From: Azoamicus sp964456515
GTDB taxonomy: Bacteria > Pseudomonadota > Gammaproteobacteria > UBA6186 > Azoamicaceae
NCBI GenBank assembly: GCA_964456515.1
Contig: CAYVZP010000002.1
Coordinates: 17,330 to 81,329, forward strand
Length of the DNA stretch: 64,000 nucleotides
Direction of reading: 5' to 3'
The notes beneath the pieces are model-generated. The model was not told the DNA's origin. It saw only the letters and a program-made list of their open reading frames with translations, and did not search any database. The position numbers and the translations under genes are program-made. Of the stretch, positions 8,119-18,044 are shown piece after piece. How positions within the stretch are numbered: the first letter of the stretch is position 1; each line of letters starts with the position of its first letter.

Positions 8119-8352
8119 TTATATTACCCTGAAATGCTTTTTATTTTTTTTTCCTAATGTTTTTTCACGTATTATTCTTTTTAATAATCGTTTTTTTGCT
8201 GACACAGTTTCTCTTTTTTTTATTTTAGATGGCGGTTCATAAAACTCACGTCGTCTTAATTCTTTTGGTAATCCAGCTTTTTCCACTGATCGTTTTAATC
8301 TACGTATAGCAAAATCTATTGATTCATTTTCTTTTATTATTATACTTGGCAT
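8119..8352 (-). CDS. rpsU: 30S ribosomal protein S21
   Basis: Small-subunit protein near the anti-Shine-Dalgarno region of 16S rRNA. The 77 residues show the family core FAIRRLKRSVEKAGLPKELR and REFYEPPSKIKKRETVSAKK, close to the usual 71 residues. It heads the rpsU-dnaG-rpoD cluster and is divergent from tsaD across 62 bases, the arrangement known in enterobacteria. That short AT-rich spacer probably holds both promoters. Confidence 0.97.
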   Translation of the reverse strand: MPSIIIKENESIDFAIRRLKRSVEKAGLPKELRRREFYEPPSKIKKRETVSAKKRLLKRIIREKTLGKKNKKHFRVI

Positions 8353-8414
8353 GTTTTTTCTTTTTATATAAAATTTATATTAATTATATAAGAAATAAAA
8401 AAAAAATTAAAGAT

Positions 8415-9419
8415 ATGAATAAAGGTTTATTAATTTTAGGACTGGAAACATCATGTGATGAAACTGCTATAAGTTTATTTAATAATACTAAAGGTATTTT
8501 ATCAGAATATATTTTCACACAAAAATGTCACACACATTATGGCGGCACAATTCCAGAACTAGCGTCCAGAGATCATTTAAAAAAAATTTTTAATATTATT
8601 TTATTTGTTTTAAAAAACATAAATATAAATATTAATACTATTAATGTAATAGCATACACAAAAGGCCCTGGATTAAAAGGCCCGCTTTTAATTGGAGCCA
8701 GCGTTGCTAAAGCTTTAGGTTGTTTTTTAAAAATACCTGTTATTGGGGTCAATCATCTTGAAGCACACATTTTATTAAATTTTATTTATCATAAAAATAT
8801 TAAATTTCCAGCACTTATAATATTAGTATCTGGAGCACATACAATTTTATTACAAATGATTAATTATGATAAATTTATATTATTTGGAGAAACGTTAGAT
8901 GATGGGGTTGGTGAAGCATTTGATAAAATAGCAAGATTATTAAATTTAAATCCAGCAAATGGAGCTTCTTTAGAAAAAAAATTACCTTATAAATTTAACT
9001 ACATAAATTTAAATTTATCAAAATCATTACAGAAATCAAATTGTTATGATTTTAGTTTTAGTGGTTTAAAAACTGAAATATACAGAAAAAAAAATCATAA
9101 AACAAATATATCTAATTTATTATATAATTTTCAAAACACTATAATTGATATGATAAACTATAAATGTAAAAAAATACTACACTATTATAACATTACTAGT
9201 ATTATTTTAGCTGGAGGTGTTTCCGCTAATCAATCATTAAGATTGTCATTATTAAATTTAACAGATGCTTTCAATATCATGCTTTATGTTTTACCTAACA
9301 GATATTGTACAGACAACGGATCAATGATAGCGTTTCTTGGATTTATTAAAATAAACGATGGTTTATTTGATAAATTATTATCTATTGATGTAATATCTAA
9401 TTTAAGAATAAAATCGTAA
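8415..9419 (+). CDS. tsaD: tRNA threonylcarbamoyladenosine synthase transferase TsaD
   Basis: Transfers threonylcarbamoyl to A37 of ANN-decoding tRNAs (t6A), together with TsaB, TsaC and TsaE. The ASKHA-fold signatures are present: GLETSCDETAISLF at the N terminus, the metal-binding VNHLEAHIL (HxxxH), LGETLDDGVGEAFDKIARLL, DFSFSGLKT and LAGGVSANQSLR. The open frame begins at 8319, but those 32 extra residues overlap rpsU and have no family match. ATG 8415 gives the standard N terminus and a normal length of 334 residues. The gene is divergent from rpsU. Its retention fits the universal need for t6A even in reduced genomes. Confidence 0.96.
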   Translation: MNKGLLILGLETSCDETAISLFNNTKGILSEYIFTQKCHTHYGGTIPELASRDHLKKIFNIILFVLKNINININTINVIAYTKGPGLKGPLLIGASVAKALGCFLKIPVIGVNHLEAHILLNFIYHKNIKFPALIILVSGAHTILLQMINYDKFILFGETLDDGVGEAFDKIARLLNLNPANGASLEKKLPYKFNYINLNLSKSLQKSNCYDFSFSGLKTEIYRKKNHKTNISNLLYNFQNTIIDMINYKCKKILHYYNITSIILAGGVSANQSLRLSLLNLTDAFNIMLYVLPNRYCTDNGSMIAFLGFIKINDGLFDKLLSIDVISNLRIKS

Positions 9420-9524
9420 TTTATATTATTAAATAGTCAATTTTTGATTTAAATTATTATCTAGATTTATTAAATTATTTTTAGTAAAATGATTAATAAT
9501 TATATTTCCAGGAGATAATAAGTT

Positions 9525-9881
9525 ATGATAAATCTTTATGTTTCAGTTTTTATATTTCTTATTTTTAGCTTTATGTTTGGTTTAGTACCTATTATTTTAG
9601 GTAGTATTTTAGGTCCTAAAAACGTTAATAAAGAAAAATTAACTCCATATGAATGTGGTTTTGAACCATTTGATGATTCTAGAATGAAATTTAATATTAA
9701 ATTTTATTTTGTTGGTATATTATTTATAATATTTGATTTAGAAATAGTGTTTTTGTTTCCATGGGCTGTTTGCATTGATTTAATTGGACTGTCTGGATTT
9801 TTTGCTATGGGTATATTTTTATTCATTTTAACTATAGGTTTTATTTATGAATGGAAAAAAGGAGCTTTGGAATGGGAATAG
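9525..9881 (+). CDS. nuoA: NADH-quinone oxidoreductase subunit A
   Basis: Membrane-arm subunit of complex I at the junction with the peripheral arm. The 118 residues contain three hydrophobic helices and the signature YECGFEPFDDSRMKFNIKFY, whose Cys loop is linked to active/deactive transitions in mitochondria. A Shine-Dalgarno sequence AGGAG lies ten bases before the ATG. The 105-base spacer after tsaD precedes a 14-gene operon and probably carries its promoter, although I see no convincing -35/-10 pair. The last bases overlap the nuoB start. Confidence 0.97.
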   Translation: MINLYVSVFIFLIFSFMFGLVPIILGSILGPKNVNKEKLTPYECGFEPFDDSRMKFNIKFYFVGILFIIFDLEIVFLFPWAVCIDLIGLSGFFAMGIFLFILTIGFIYEWKKGALEWE

Positions 9882-10363
9882 ATGGTAAATTAAAAGCTAA
9901 TGGTTTTGTAACAACAAAAATTGATTATGTTATAAACTGGGCTAGAACTGGCTCGTTATGGCCAATGACGTTTGGATTAGCATGCTGCGCTGTTGAAATG
10001 ATGCAAACTGGTGCATCTAGATTTGATTTAGATCGTTTTGGCATTATTTTTAGACCAAGCCCAAGACAATCAGATCTTATGATAGTCGCAGGAACATTAA
10101 CAAATAAAATGGCACCTGCATTACGAAAAGTATATGATCAAATGCCATCACCTAAATGGGTTGTTTCTATGGGATCATGCGCAAATGGTGGTGGTTATTA
10201 TTATTATAGTTATTCTGTTGTCAGAGGATGTGATAGAATTGTACCTGTTGATGTTTATGTACCTGGATGCCCACCAACACCTGAAGCACTAATATATGGC
10301 ATTTTAAAATTACAAGAAAAAATTAAAAGAACAAATACTCTAGCTAGAAAGATTAAGGTATAA
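9872..10363 (+). CDS. nuoB: NADH-quinone oxidoreductase subunit B
   Basis: Carries Fe-S cluster N2, the last cluster before quinone. The ligands are visible: the adjacent cysteines in FGLACCAVEMM, the cysteine in MGSCANGGG and that in VPGCPPTPE. RPSPRQSDLMIVAGT is also conserved. The start at 9872 is preceded by AGGAG eight bases upstream and overlaps the end of nuoA by ten bases. An upstream ATG at 9851 would add seven residues with no ribosome site, so 9872 (163 residues) is preferred. Length is typical of mitochondrial-type NuoB. Confidence 0.97.
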   Translation: MGIDGKLKANGFVTTKIDYVINWARTGSLWPMTFGLACCAVEMMQTGASRFDLDRFGIIFRPSPRQSDLMIVAGTLTNKMAPALRKVYDQMPSPKWVVSMGSCANGGGYYYYSYSVVRGCDRIVPVDVYVPGCPPTPEALIYGILKLQEKIKRTNTLARKIKV

Positions 10364-10365
10364 TC

Positions 10366-11019
10366 GTGAAATTAAATTATATTAAAAAAATTATAGGCAA
10401 CAAATTTGCTAACAACATTTCTTTCACAACACATAATGTTGATGATCTTACAATAAATGCTGATAAAAATATTTTATTTGAATTATGTGATTTTTTAATA
10501 ACTAATGATAAATTAAAATTCGCTTCATTATCAGATATTTCCGGCGTAGACTATTTAGATTATGGTAAAAATTATTGGAAAACCATAGAATCAACAAATG
10601 ACGGTTTTAGCAGGGCACATAAAAATGATTTAAACTATTCATTATATATGAAAAACAGATTTTGTGTATCATATCATTTATTATCACATCATTTTAATTT
10701 TAGGCTTAGAATACGTGTATTCACAACTCTTAAAAACATGTGTGTTCCATCAGTTGTTGAATTATGGTCTACAGCAAATTGGCATGAAAGAGAAATATAT
10801 GATTTATTTGGTATTATTTTTTTAGGTCATCCAAATTTAATAAGAATATTAACAGATTATGGTTTTGAAGGACATCCATTACGAAAAGATTTTCCTTTAA
10901 CTGGTAAATATGAAATAAGATATGATGAAAATAAAGGCAAAATCATTCGAGAAGCTGCTTCAATTAAACGTATTATAAATACTCCTAAAGTTATACGAAA
11001 AGATTTTCGTTATAAATAG
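10366..11019 (+). CDS. nuoC: NADH-quinone oxidoreductase subunit C
   Basis: Peripheral-arm subunit (30-kDa type), 217 residues, opening with GTG two bases after nuoB. The diagnostic 30-kDa signature is WHEREIYDLFGIIFLGHPNL followed by RILTDYGFEGHPLRKDFPL. An insertion of about 20 residues after DYLDYGKNYW lengthens the N-terminal domain relative to the shortest homologues. It is separate from nuoD, unlike the NuoCD fusion of E. coli, which points to a lineage outside the Enterobacterales. Confidence 0.96.
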   Translation: MKLNYIKKIIGNKFANNISFTTHNVDDLTINADKNILFELCDFLITNDKLKFASLSDISGVDYLDYGKNYWKTIESTNDGFSRAHKNDLNYSLYMKNRFCVSYHLLSHHFNFRLRIRVFTTLKNMCVPSVVELWSTANWHEREIYDLFGIIFLGHPNLIRILTDYGFEGHPLRKDFPLTGKYEIRYDENKGKIIREAASIKRIINTPKVIRKDFRYK

Positions 11020-11036
11020 TATTTAAATTAAGTAAA

Positions 11037-12287
11037 ATGAATAATATAGATAATTATAAAATTAATTTTGGTCCTCAACATCCTGCTGCGCATGGAGTTA
11101 TGAGACTTGTGCTTGATTTAGATGGAGAGGTTATTAAAAAAGTTGATCCTCATGCAGGTTTATTGCATCGTAGTATAGAGAAAATTTGTGAAAATAATCT
11201 TTATACACAAAATGTTGGATACATGGATAGATTAGATTATGTTTCAATGATGTCTAATGAACATGCTTATGTTATTGCTGTAGAAAAATTATTAGGAATA
11301 ACACCACCTGTTAGAGCTTTATATATTAGAACAATGTTTGATGAAATCACACGTATATTAAATCATTTATTATGGTTAGGCGCACATGCCCTTGATGTTG
11401 GTGCCATGGCATTATTTCTTTACTGCTTTAGAGAACGTGAAGATTTAATGGATTGCTATGAAGCTGTTACAGGTGGAAGATTACATGTTGCTTATTATAG
11501 GCCAGGCGGCGTTTATCGAGATTTACCAGACACAATGCCTAAATATAAAAATAAAAATTTTAATGAAAAACGATTAAAACTATTAAATTACAATAGAGAT
11601 GGATCTTTTTTAGATTTTTTATCAGATTTTGTTGATAGATTTCCTAAAAATGTAGATGAATATGAAACATTATTAACAGATAATAGAATTTGGAAACAAA
11701 GAACCGTTGGCATTGGAGTGGTATCACCAGACAGAGCATTAAATTTAGGTTTTTCTGGACCTATGTTAAGAGGGTCTGGCATTGAATGGGATCTTAGAAA
11801 AAAAGAACCATACGCTGTTTATAATCAAATGGATTTTAAAATTCCTGTTGGCATTAATGGTGATTGTTATGATAGATATTTAGTTCGCGTTGCTGAAATG
11901 CGAGAATCTAATAATATTATTAAACAGTGTATAACCTGGCTAAATAACAATCCTGGACCTGTAATGATTGAAAACAGTAAAATATGTCCTCCATTAAGAA
12001 TGGATATGAAAAACTCCATGGAATCATTGATTCATCATTTTAAATATTTTTCAGAAGGCTATATTGTACCTGAAGGAGAAGTTTATGCTAAAACTGAACA
12101 ACCTAAAGGTGAGTTTGGTATATATATAGTATCTGATGGATCTAATAAACCATACAGAATTAAAATGCGAGCCCCAAGTTATGTTCATTTATCTGCAATA
12201 GATGAAATGTGTCGTGGACACTTGTTAGCTGATTTAGTTACTATAATTGGCACATTAGATATAGTTTTAGGAGATATGGATAGATAA
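11037..12287 (+). CDS. nuoD: NADH-quinone oxidoreductase subunit D
   Basis: The 49-kDa subunit, which forms the quinone pocket with NuoB. The start NFGPQHPAAHGVMRLVLDLD is the family signature, with the His of the quinone site in GPQHPAAHG, and PHAGLLHRSIEKICE follows. The C-terminal SAIDEMCRGHLLADLVTIIG and VLGDMDR terminus are both intact. At 416 residues it has full length. It sits 17 bases after nuoC and one base before nuoE. The sequence is among the best conserved in this window, consistent with strong selection for complex I. Confidence 0.98.
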   Translation: MNNIDNYKINFGPQHPAAHGVMRLVLDLDGEVIKKVDPHAGLLHRSIEKICENNLYTQNVGYMDRLDYVSMMSNEHAYVIAVEKLLGITPPVRALYIRTMFDEITRILNHLLWLGAHALDVGAMALFLYCFREREDLMDCYEAVTGGRLHVAYYRPGGVYRDLPDTMPKYKNKNFNEKRLKLLNYNRDGSFLDFLSDFVDRFPKNVDEYETLLTDNRIWKQRTVGIGVVSPDRALNLGFSGPMLRGSGIEWDLRKKEPYAVYNQMDFKIPVGINGDCYDRYLVRVAEMRESNNIIKQCITWLNNNPGPVMIENSKICPPLRMDMKNSMESLIHHFKYFSEGYIVPEGEVYAKTEQPKGEFGIYIVSDGSNKPYRIKMRAPSYVHLSAIDEMCRGHLLADLVTIIGTLDIVLGDMDR

Positions 12288-12288
12288 T

Positions 12289-12783
12289 ATGTCTGATAAA
12301 CTTAAAAATTTAATTTCTAAAGATACTTTAAATAAATGTGATGGTTGGATAACAAAATTTCCTACAAATAAAAAACGGTCTGCTGTTATAGAGATTCTAA
12401 AAATGGTTCAATTAGAAAATGGTGGTTATTTAACAGAAAGATTAATTTCAGCAGTCGCTAATTATTTAAACATTCCAGCTATATACGCGTATGAAGTAGC
12501 AACATTTTATAGTATGTTTGATTTACAGGAAGTTGGTAAATATAAAATATATTTTTGCATAAGTATATCATGTATGTTATGTGGATCAGATGAATTAGTT
12601 AATTATATAAAAAATAAATTATCCATTAATTTTAATGAAACAACAAATGATAAAAAATTTACATTAAAAAAAGCAGAATGTTTAGCTGCATGTGGTGGCG
12701 CCCCTGTAATGCTTATAGGTGAAAAATATTATGAAAATTTAACTATTGATAAAATTAATTATATTTTAGATGGTTTGGAGTAA
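12289..12783 (+). CDS. nuoE: NADH-quinone oxidoreductase subunit E
   Basis: 24-kDa subunit of the NADH-dehydrogenase module, thioredoxin-like, carrying [2Fe-2S] cluster N1a. The four cysteine ligands lie in ISCMLCGSDE and AECLAACGGAP-type segments, the first pair at about residues 88-93 (CISISC). YAYEVATFYSMFDLQ is the conserved helix before them. At 164 residues the length is normal. The start ATG follows the nuoD stop by one base. Confidence 0.96.
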   Translation: MSDKLKNLISKDTLNKCDGWITKFPTNKKRSAVIEILKMVQLENGGYLTERLISAVANYLNIPAIYAYEVATFYSMFDLQEVGKYKIYFCISISCMLCGSDELVNYIKNKLSINFNETTNDKKFTLKKAECLAACGGAPVMLIGEKYYENLTIDKINYILDGLE

Positions 12784-12788
12784 ATTTT

Positions 12789-14060
12789 ATGTTAATTAAT
12801 CAAGTATGTTATAGAACAATTAATTTAAAAAATCCATCACATATTTCAACATATCTATCAATTGGTGGCTATAGTTCTTTAAAACGTATTTTAAAAGACA
12901 AAACCAATCCTATTGATATAATTAATGAAATTAAATTATCTGCATTAAGAGGTAGAGGTGGTGCTGGTTTTTTAACAGGATTAAAATGGAGTTTTATACC
13001 TAAAAATCTTAAAGGTCAAAAATATATTGTATGCAATTCTGATGAAGGTGAACCTGGAACATTTAAAGATAAAGATATTATAAAATATAATCCACATCAA
13101 TTAATTGAAGGAATGATTATAGCAGGATATGTTATGGGAGCTACTATAGGATACAATTATATGCGCGGAGAATTTTATGATCAAATGCACGTAATAGAAA
13201 ATGCATTAACAGAAGCATATGATGCAAATTTACTTGGAACAAACATATTAAATAGCGGTCTTGAGTTTAATTTATATAATGTTTTAGGCGCAGGGGCATA
13301 TATTTGTGGTGAAGAGACAGCATTAATGGAATCCATTGAAGGTAAAAAAGGTCAACCACGATTCAAACCACCATTTCCTGCAAATTATGGTATTTATGGC
13401 AAACCATCTAATATAAATAATACAGAAACATACGCATCTATACCAGTCATTTTAGAAAAAGGTGGTAAATGGCATTTAGAATTAGGAAAACCAAATAACG
13501 GCGGATGTAAAATATTTAGTATATCTGGGCATGTTAAGAACCCAGGAAATTATGAAATTCCACTTGGAACATCATTTACTAAATTATTACAATTAGCTGG
13601 TGGTATAAAAAATGGCAAATCATTAAAAGCTGTCATTCCAGGAGGATCATCATCACCAATTTTACCAGCAAGTATTATAACAAAACTTGACATGGATTAT
13701 GATTCTATGAAAAACGCTGGCTCAATGCTTGGATCTGGCGCTGTTATTATTATGGATAATACAACATGCATGGTTAAAGCTTTACATAGAATATCTTATT
13801 TTTATGCTGAAGAATCTTGTGGGCAATGCACTCCTTGTAGAGAGGGTACTAATTGGATATACAAAATTTTAGACAGAATTGTTAAAGGAAATGGTAGTAT
13901 ATCTGATTTAGACTTATTAGATTCCGTTGCTTCAAATATATGTGGTAGAACTATTTGCGCTCTTGGAGATGCTGCTGCCATGCCTGTTCAAAGTTTTATA
14001 AAATATTTTAGATATGAATTTGAAAATTATATAGAAAAAATAAATAATAGTAATTTGTAA
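12789..14060 (+). CDS. nuoF: NADH-quinone oxidoreductase subunit F
   Basis: 51-kDa subunit that binds NADH and FMN and carries cluster N3. The glycine-rich segment RGRGGAGFLTGLKW and NSDEGEPGTFKDKDI line the FMN and NADH site; GAGAYICGEETALMESIEG and GQPRFKPPFPA follow. The N3 ligands are CGQCTPCREGT and the cysteine in ICGRTICALGD. At 423 residues the protein is complete. This confirms a real NADH-oxidising complex I rather than a ferredoxin- or F420-type one. Confidence 0.98.
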   Translation: MLINQVCYRTINLKNPSHISTYLSIGGYSSLKRILKDKTNPIDIINEIKLSALRGRGGAGFLTGLKWSFIPKNLKGQKYIVCNSDEGEPGTFKDKDIIKYNPHQLIEGMIIAGYVMGATIGYNYMRGEFYDQMHVIENALTEAYDANLLGTNILNSGLEFNLYNVLGAGAYICGEETALMESIEGKKGQPRFKPPFPANYGIYGKPSNINNTETYASIPVILEKGGKWHLELGKPNNGGCKIFSISGHVKNPGNYEIPLGTSFTKLLQLAGGIKNGKSLKAVIPGGSSSPILPASIITKLDMDYDSMKNAGSMLGSGAVIIMDNTTCMVKALHRISYFYAEESCGQCTPCREGTNWIYKILDRIVKGNGSISDLDLLDSVASNICGRTICALGDAAAMPVQSFIKYFRYEFENYIEKINNSNL

Positions 14061-14077
14061 AGTTATAAGGCGTTAAA

Positions 14078-16474
14078 ATGGGTATTATTGATACTTCTGT
14101 AGCAAAAATTAATATAGATGGCATAAATTTTAGTGTAAAAAAAGGCTTGAAGGTAATAGAAGTGGCTGATGCTGTAGGTATATATATCCCACGATTTTGT
14201 TATCATAAAAAATTATCTATTGCAGCTAATTGTAGAATGTGTTTAGTTGAGATTGAAAAGGCGCCAAAATTATTACCAGCCTGCGCCACACCTGTCATGG
14301 ATGGCATGAAAATATTAACTAACACAACAAAAGTTATAAATGCGCAAAGATCTGTAATGGAATTCTTATTAATTAATCACCCTTTAGATTGCCCTATATG
14401 TGATCAAGGCGGTGAATGTGAATTACAAGATTTAGCTATTGGATACGGATGCTCATCATCTAGATTTATTGAAAAAAAACGTGCGTTTGAAGATTATAAT
14501 TTAGGATCATTAATTTCAACAGATGTCACTCGTTGCATTTTATGTAGTAGATGTGTACGATTTTGTTCAGAAATCGCTGGAGTAGAAGAACTTGGTATAA
14601 TAAATCGAGGTGATAGTTCTAGAATATTTGTTTTTTTAAAAAAACATTTATCATTTGAAGTATCTGGTAACATTATCGATTTATGTCCAGTTGGAGCACT
14701 TACAGCAAAACCATCTAAATTTAAATATAGACCATGGGAATTAACTCAAAAACCATCTATAAGTTGTCATGATAGTATTGGCAGTAATATATATGTTCAT
14801 GTTTTTAGAGATAAAGTAATTAGAATAGTTCCTAAAAAAAATGATTCATTAAACGAATCATGGATATCTGATAGAGATAGATTTAGTTATGAAGGGTTAT
14901 ATAGTGATGATAGAATTAAACATCCTATGATTAAAAAAAATGATAAATGGATTAAAATATCATGGAATGAAGCCATTGATTATACTATTTCAAAATTACT
15001 TGATATAAAAAACAAATTTGGAGCAAACAATGTTGGTTGTTTAGCGTCACCTAATTCCACATTAGAAGAATTATATGTTTTACAAAAATTATTACGCTGT
15101 TTTGGATCTAATAACCTAGATCATAGATTTAGACAATTAGACTTTAAATTAGAAAACCAATTTCCTATTTTTCCTGGATTAGATTTAAATTTAAATGATA
15201 TAGATAAAATTGATACAGTTTTTATTATCGGAAGCGATATTATTAAAGAACAGCCAATAATAGGACTAAAATTACGTAAGATCATAAATAATGGCGGAAA
15301 AATTATTGTTTTAAATCCAATAGATTTTACATTTTCAATGCCATTAAATGAAAAAATTATAGTTAATCCAAAAGATTTTTTAGAAATATTATTATCAATT
15401 GTAAAATTATGTTCTGATCAAATCAAAAACAATTTTAATTTTAATAACATTTTTACATCTTTAAACAATTTAAACAATTTAAATAAATATAAAAAAATAT
15501 CTGATCATTTAATTTCATCTAAAAACAGTTTAATTTTATTAGGATCATTTGTTGTTTCCAGCCCTGATTATTCAAAAATAGTGTCTATTTGCACATTTTT
15601 ATCTAAATTAATTAAATCTAACCTAGGTATTATTAATGATGGATGTAATTTCGCTGGAGCATGGTTAACAGGATTTATTCCACATAGATTACCTGGAGGC
15701 AAAAACATATTAAATACAAATGGATTAAATGCTTTTGATATGTTTTCAAAAAAACTTAAATCATATATTTTGTTTGGATTAGAAGTAGAGTTCGATTCCT
15801 TATATTCAAATCATATTATTAATAGTTTAATGCAAGCTGACTTCGTTTTATCCTTTACATCTTTTAAAAGTAAACAATTATTAGAGACAGCTAATATTAT
15901 ATTACCCATTTCTTTATCATATGAAAATTCCGGCACATTTATTAACATGTCTGGTATTTTACAAACATTTTCATCTGCAGTATCATTTGATTATAATATA
16001 AAAAACGGATGGGAAGTAATTAATTTACTTGCAAAAAAATTTAATTATTCCGGCTTTTATTATAATAATGTAGAAGATATTTTAAAAGAAATCAAAATTG
16101 AATGTGGATTCAAAAATAAGCTTAATTGGCAAATTATCACGTCAAGTAATTTTAAAAGTGAAATTGATGCTAATTTAACATTTATTCCAATAATTTCTAA
16201 CTATACTAACGATTCACTGGTTAGAAGGGCTAAAGCATTACAAAAAATAGATATTAAACATAAAAATATTATTAAAATAAATTTAACAACATATAAAAAA
16301 ATGGAATTAAATAACAATTTAATTTTTTTATTATATGATAAACAAAAAATTAAATACAATGTATTTATCGATAAAAATATGTCTAATAATTCTATTGCAC
16401 TTAATAGCAATAATGTATTAGATAATAGAGCATTCTTATTTCCATATAAATCTATTAGTTTTGAAAAAGTATAA
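14078..16474 (+). CDS. nuoG: NADH-quinone oxidoreductase subunit G
   Basis: 75-kDa subunit, 798 residues. The N-terminal ferredoxin domain binds N1b (FCYHKKLSIAANCRMCLVE, PACATP). A His/Cys region follows (HPLDCPICDQGGECELQD) for N5, then a [4Fe-4S] site for N4 (CILCSRCVRFC). The rest is a degenerate molybdopterin oxidoreductase-like domain with no cofactor role. The last third is very rich in Asn, Ile and Lys and departs from relatives. A TAAGGCG-like ribosome site precedes the ATG at 14078. The last 14 bases overlap an open nuoH frame, but the real nuoH start lies beyond the stop. Confidence 0.96.
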   Translation: MGIIDTSVAKINIDGINFSVKKGLKVIEVADAVGIYIPRFCYHKKLSIAANCRMCLVEIEKAPKLLPACATPVMDGMKILTNTTKVINAQRSVMEFLLINHPLDCPICDQGGECELQDLAIGYGCSSSRFIEKKRAFEDYNLGSLISTDVTRCILCSRCVRFCSEIAGVEELGIINRGDSSRIFVFLKKHLSFEVSGNIIDLCPVGALTAKPSKFKYRPWELTQKPSISCHDSIGSNIYVHVFRDKVIRIVPKKNDSLNESWISDRDRFSYEGLYSDDRIKHPMIKKNDKWIKISWNEAIDYTISKLLDIKNKFGANNVGCLASPNSTLEELYVLQKLLRCFGSNNLDHRFRQLDFKLENQFPIFPGLDLNLNDIDKIDTVFIIGSDIIKEQPIIGLKLRKIINNGGKIIVLNPIDFTFSMPLNEKIIVNPKDFLEILLSIVKLCSDQIKNNFNFNNIFTSLNNLNNLNKYKKISDHLISSKNSLILLGSFVVSSPDYSKIVSICTFLSKLIKSNLGIINDGCNFAGAWLTGFIPHRLPGGKNILNTNGLNAFDMFSKKLKSYILFGLEVEFDSLYSNHIINSLMQADFVLSFTSFKSKQLLETANIILPISLSYENSGTFINMSGILQTFSSAVSFDYNIKNGWEVINLLAKKFNYSGFYYNNVEDILKEIKIECGFKNKLNWQIITSSNFKSEIDANLTFIPIISNYTNDSLVRRAKALQKIDIKHKNIIKINLTTYKKMELNNNLIFLLYDKQKIKYNVFIDKNMSNNSIALNSNNVLDNRAFLFPYKSISFEKV

Positions 16475-16499
16475 ATATTATATAAGAGGTGTTATTGTT

Positions 16500-17504
16500 A
16501 TGGGTTTAAATATTATAATTGGTATTATATTTACATTGATTAAAATTATATGTATTGTTGTTCCTTTAATGTTAGGTGTTGCCTATCTTACTTATATAGA
16601 AAGAAAAGTCATTGCTTTTATGCATGATAGAACTGGACCAAATAGAGTTGGTAAATATGGTCTTTTACAACCATTTGCTGATGCAATAAAATTGTTATTC
16701 AAAGAACTGATTATTCCAGCTAAAGCTAATAAATATTTATATATGATGGCACCAATATTAGTTTTAGGACCAAGTTTAACGGCATGGGCAGTTATTCCAT
16801 TTAATGAAACATTCATGATAGCTGATCTTGATATTGGATTATTATTTTTATTAGCCATGACATCATTAAGTGTTTATGGAATTATAATTGCTGGATGGGC
16901 CACTAATTCTAAATATGCATTATTAAGTGCATTACGATCTGCAGCTCAAACCATTTCATATGAAATAGCAATGGGTTTTTGTTTTGTAGGTGTATTAATG
17001 TTATCTAAAAGTATGAATTTAAAAGACATTGTTTTAGCACAAGATGGAGGTTTGTTTAACTGGTATTGGTTACCATTGTTTCCATTATTTATTATTTATT
17101 GGATTTCAGCTGTTGCTGAAACAAATAGAGCCCCGTTCGATGTCGTGGAAGGTGAATCAGAAATAGTTGCTGGTTTTCATGTTGAATATAGTGGAATGCG
17201 ATTTGCTTTATTCTTTTTAGCTGAATACGCTAACATGATCTTAGTTTCTTTTTTATGTGTTATTATGTTTTTTGGAGGTTGGTTATCACCTATACCATCT
17301 GATATATTTGAATATATTAAATATGTACCCGCTGTTCTTTGGTTAATTTTAAAATCATGTTTTTTTATATTTAGTTTTCTATGGTTTAGAGCAACCTTTC
17401 CGCGATACAGATATGATCAAATCATGCGATTGGGATGGAAAATTTTTATACCAATAACATTGCTTTGGATATTTGTTGTAGGAATTGTTATTAAATTTAT
17501 ATAA
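16500..17504 (+). CDS. nuoH: NADH-quinone oxidoreductase subunit H
   Basis: ND1-type membrane subunit that forms the entrance of the quinone tunnel, with about eight helices. Conserved loops are visible: YIERKVIAFMHDRTGPNRVG, the ETNRAPFDVVEGESEIVAGF quinone-site loop with its acidic residues, and RATFPRYRYDQIMRLGWK. The frame is open back to 16461, but ATG 16500 is preceded by AAGAGGTG at about ten bases and yields 334 residues, the usual size (E. coli 325). Confidence 0.97.
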   Translation: MGLNIIIGIIFTLIKIICIVVPLMLGVAYLTYIERKVIAFMHDRTGPNRVGKYGLLQPFADAIKLLFKELIIPAKANKYLYMMAPILVLGPSLTAWAVIPFNETFMIADLDIGLLFLLAMTSLSVYGIIIAGWATNSKYALLSALRSAAQTISYEIAMGFCFVGVLMLSKSMNLKDIVLAQDGGLFNWYWLPLFPLFIIYWISAVAETNRAPFDVVEGESEIVAGFHVEYSGMRFALFFLAEYANMILVSFLCVIMFFGGWLSPIPSDIFEYIKYVPAVLWLILKSCFFIFSFLWFRATFPRYRYDQIMRLGWKIFIPITLLWIFVVGIVIKFI

Positions 17505-17523
17505 TGTTATTTGGAGGTTTTTT

Positions 17524-18015
17524 TTGTTTAGTTTTTTTAAAAGAATTTTAAAAAGTTTTTTACTCATTGAAATATTTCAAGGATTAGCTATAACATTGAA
17601 ACATTTTTTTGGAAAAAAAATTACAATTATGTATCCAGAAGAAGAAATACCAAAATCCAATAGATTCAGAGGATTACACGCGTTAATGAGATATGAAAAT
17701 GGTGAGGAACGTTGCATTGGATGTAAATTATGTGAAATTGTATGTCCTGCTAAAGCTATTACTATAGAAACATCTGAACGTAGCGATGGGTCCAGACGTA
17801 CAATTAAATATGAAATAGATTTATTTAAATGTATTTTTTGTGGTTATTGTGAAGAAGCTTGTCCTGTTGATTCTATAGTACAAACTGAAATATATGAATA
17901 TTGTTTTTACGATAGAAATAGTTGTGTAATTACTAAAGACAAATTATTAGCTATTGGCGATCAATATAAATCAGAAATTTATAAAATGAAAAAAAATGAT
18001 TCTATTTATAAATAA
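17524..18015 (+). CDS. nuoI: NADH-quinone oxidoreductase subunit I (TTG start)
   Basis: TYKY subunit with two [4Fe-4S] clusters, N6a and N6b, linking NuoG to NuoB. The ligand motifs are CIGCKLCEIVCPAKAI and CIFCGYCEEACPVDSI. RFRGLHALMRYENGEERC precedes them. The frame is open from 17485 inside nuoH, but TTG 17524 has GGAGG six bases upstream and gives 163 residues, the standard size for this subunit. No ATG is available in a sensible position, so a non-ATG start is well supported. Confidence 0.95.
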   Translation: MFSFFKRILKSFLLIEIFQGLAITLKHFFGKKITIMYPEEEIPKSNRFRGLHALMRYENGEERCIGCKLCEIVCPAKAITIETSERSDGSRRTIKYEIDLFKCIFCGYCEEACPVDSIVQTEIYEYCFYDRNSCVITKDKLLAIGDQYKSEIYKMKKNDSIYK

Positions 18016-18044
18016 TTATTCAAAAAATTTAAAAAGGAGATTTT

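Noticed and set aside
9420..9524. Specific -35/-10 promoter for the nuo operon
   Set aside because: Candidate pairs such as TTGATT with TATTAA have poor spacing or match; only the ribosome site is convincing.
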